Assembly: GCF_002158865.1 (NCBI RefSeq)
Contig: NZ_CP021455.1
Span: forward strand, 1,860,001-1,924,000
Direction: 5' to 3'
DNA length: 64,000 nucleotides
DNA from: Comamonas serinivorans
Lineage (GTDB): Bacteria > Pseudomonadota > Gammaproteobacteria > Burkholderiales > Burkholderiaceae_C
Part shown: piece by piece, positions 63,970-64,000 of the stretch
Layout of the letters: each line of letters starts with the position of its first letter
Numbering within the stretch: position 1 is the stretch's first letter
Program-made: the position numbers and the translations under genes
The notes under the pieces: generated by a model
Told to the model about the DNA's origin: nothing
Databases searched by the model: none
What the model saw: the letters and a program-made list of their open reading frames with translations, nothing else

Positions 63970-64000
63970 AGTATGCATCAATTGCCGTCATGACGATAAC
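63970..64000. repeat. 48-bp palindromic element, copy 17 (cut by the window end)
   Basis: Starts AGTATG at 63970 with the usual GGC flank and continues CATCAATT-GCCGTC, identical in position to the first two boxes of the family. The other half lies outside the window. Confidence 0.85.

Overview
The window reads as a chromosome segment of a high-GC betaproteobacterium, most likely Burkholderiales and probably Comamonadaceae. The grounds are an array of six Bug/TctC-type periplasmic receptors, GC-rich third codon positions, and familiar housekeeping genes (metG, hupB with tRNA-Val, ppiD, tsaD, rpsU with a yqeY homologue). I see no phage, insertion sequence, CRISPR array, rRNA or conjugation gene. 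This is inference from protein resemblance; nothing was searched.

Layout. 1-3.9 kb: a cut FecR-type anti-sigma regulator and a FecA-type TonB-dependent transducer. 4.0-6.3 kb: a DegP/DegQ-type protease and a small exported protein. 6.6-12.2 kb: glycerate 2-kinase, metG (reverse) and a tartrate/D-malate dehydrogenase. 12.4-17.6 kb: hupB, tRNA-Val, a RibD/DHFR-like reductase, ppiD, tRNA-His, tsaD. 17.6-25 kb: a DUF2242 lipoprotein, an orphan LivK-like binding protein, Hsp15, a 3-hydroxyacyl-CoA dehydrogenase, a DUF488 protein and a KgtP-like symporter. 25.2-36.9 kb: enoyl-CoA hydratase, MatB-like ligase, a LapA-like membrane protein, a secreted methyltransferase-like protein, an APC permease, a SYLF lipoprotein, a CPBP protease, a divergent YbbA/TesA pair, and a MATE-DUF2239 operon behind a 28-bp palindrome. 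37-43 kb: one giant alpha-2-macroglobulin gene. 43.3-53 kb: an acyl-CoA ligase followed by six tandem Bug receptors, the first frameshifted. 53-58 kb: a small secreted protein, an MFS carrier and a TetR-AcuI-peroxidase-CMD operon whose peroxidase gene is broken. 58-64 kb: a Yip1-like protein, a sterol desaturase family enzyme, rpsU-yqeY, a sirtuin and TenA.

The main finding is a dispersed family of short imperfect palindromes, about 17 copies in 64 kb. Every complete copy but one is exactly 48 bp long. Each has four boxes at fixed places: AGTATG at positions 1-6, CCGTT at about 16-20, AACGG at about 29-33 and CATACT at 43-48. Copies are intergenic, often within a few dozen bases after a stop codon. 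The exception lies inside the alpha-2-macroglobulin gene and is translated. I do not recognise the family under any name. It behaves like a REP/MITE-type element, but no mobilising enzyme lies in the window.

Coordinates come from counting in the printed sequence. Start codons were moved where a Shine-Dalgarno sequence or family length argued for it.
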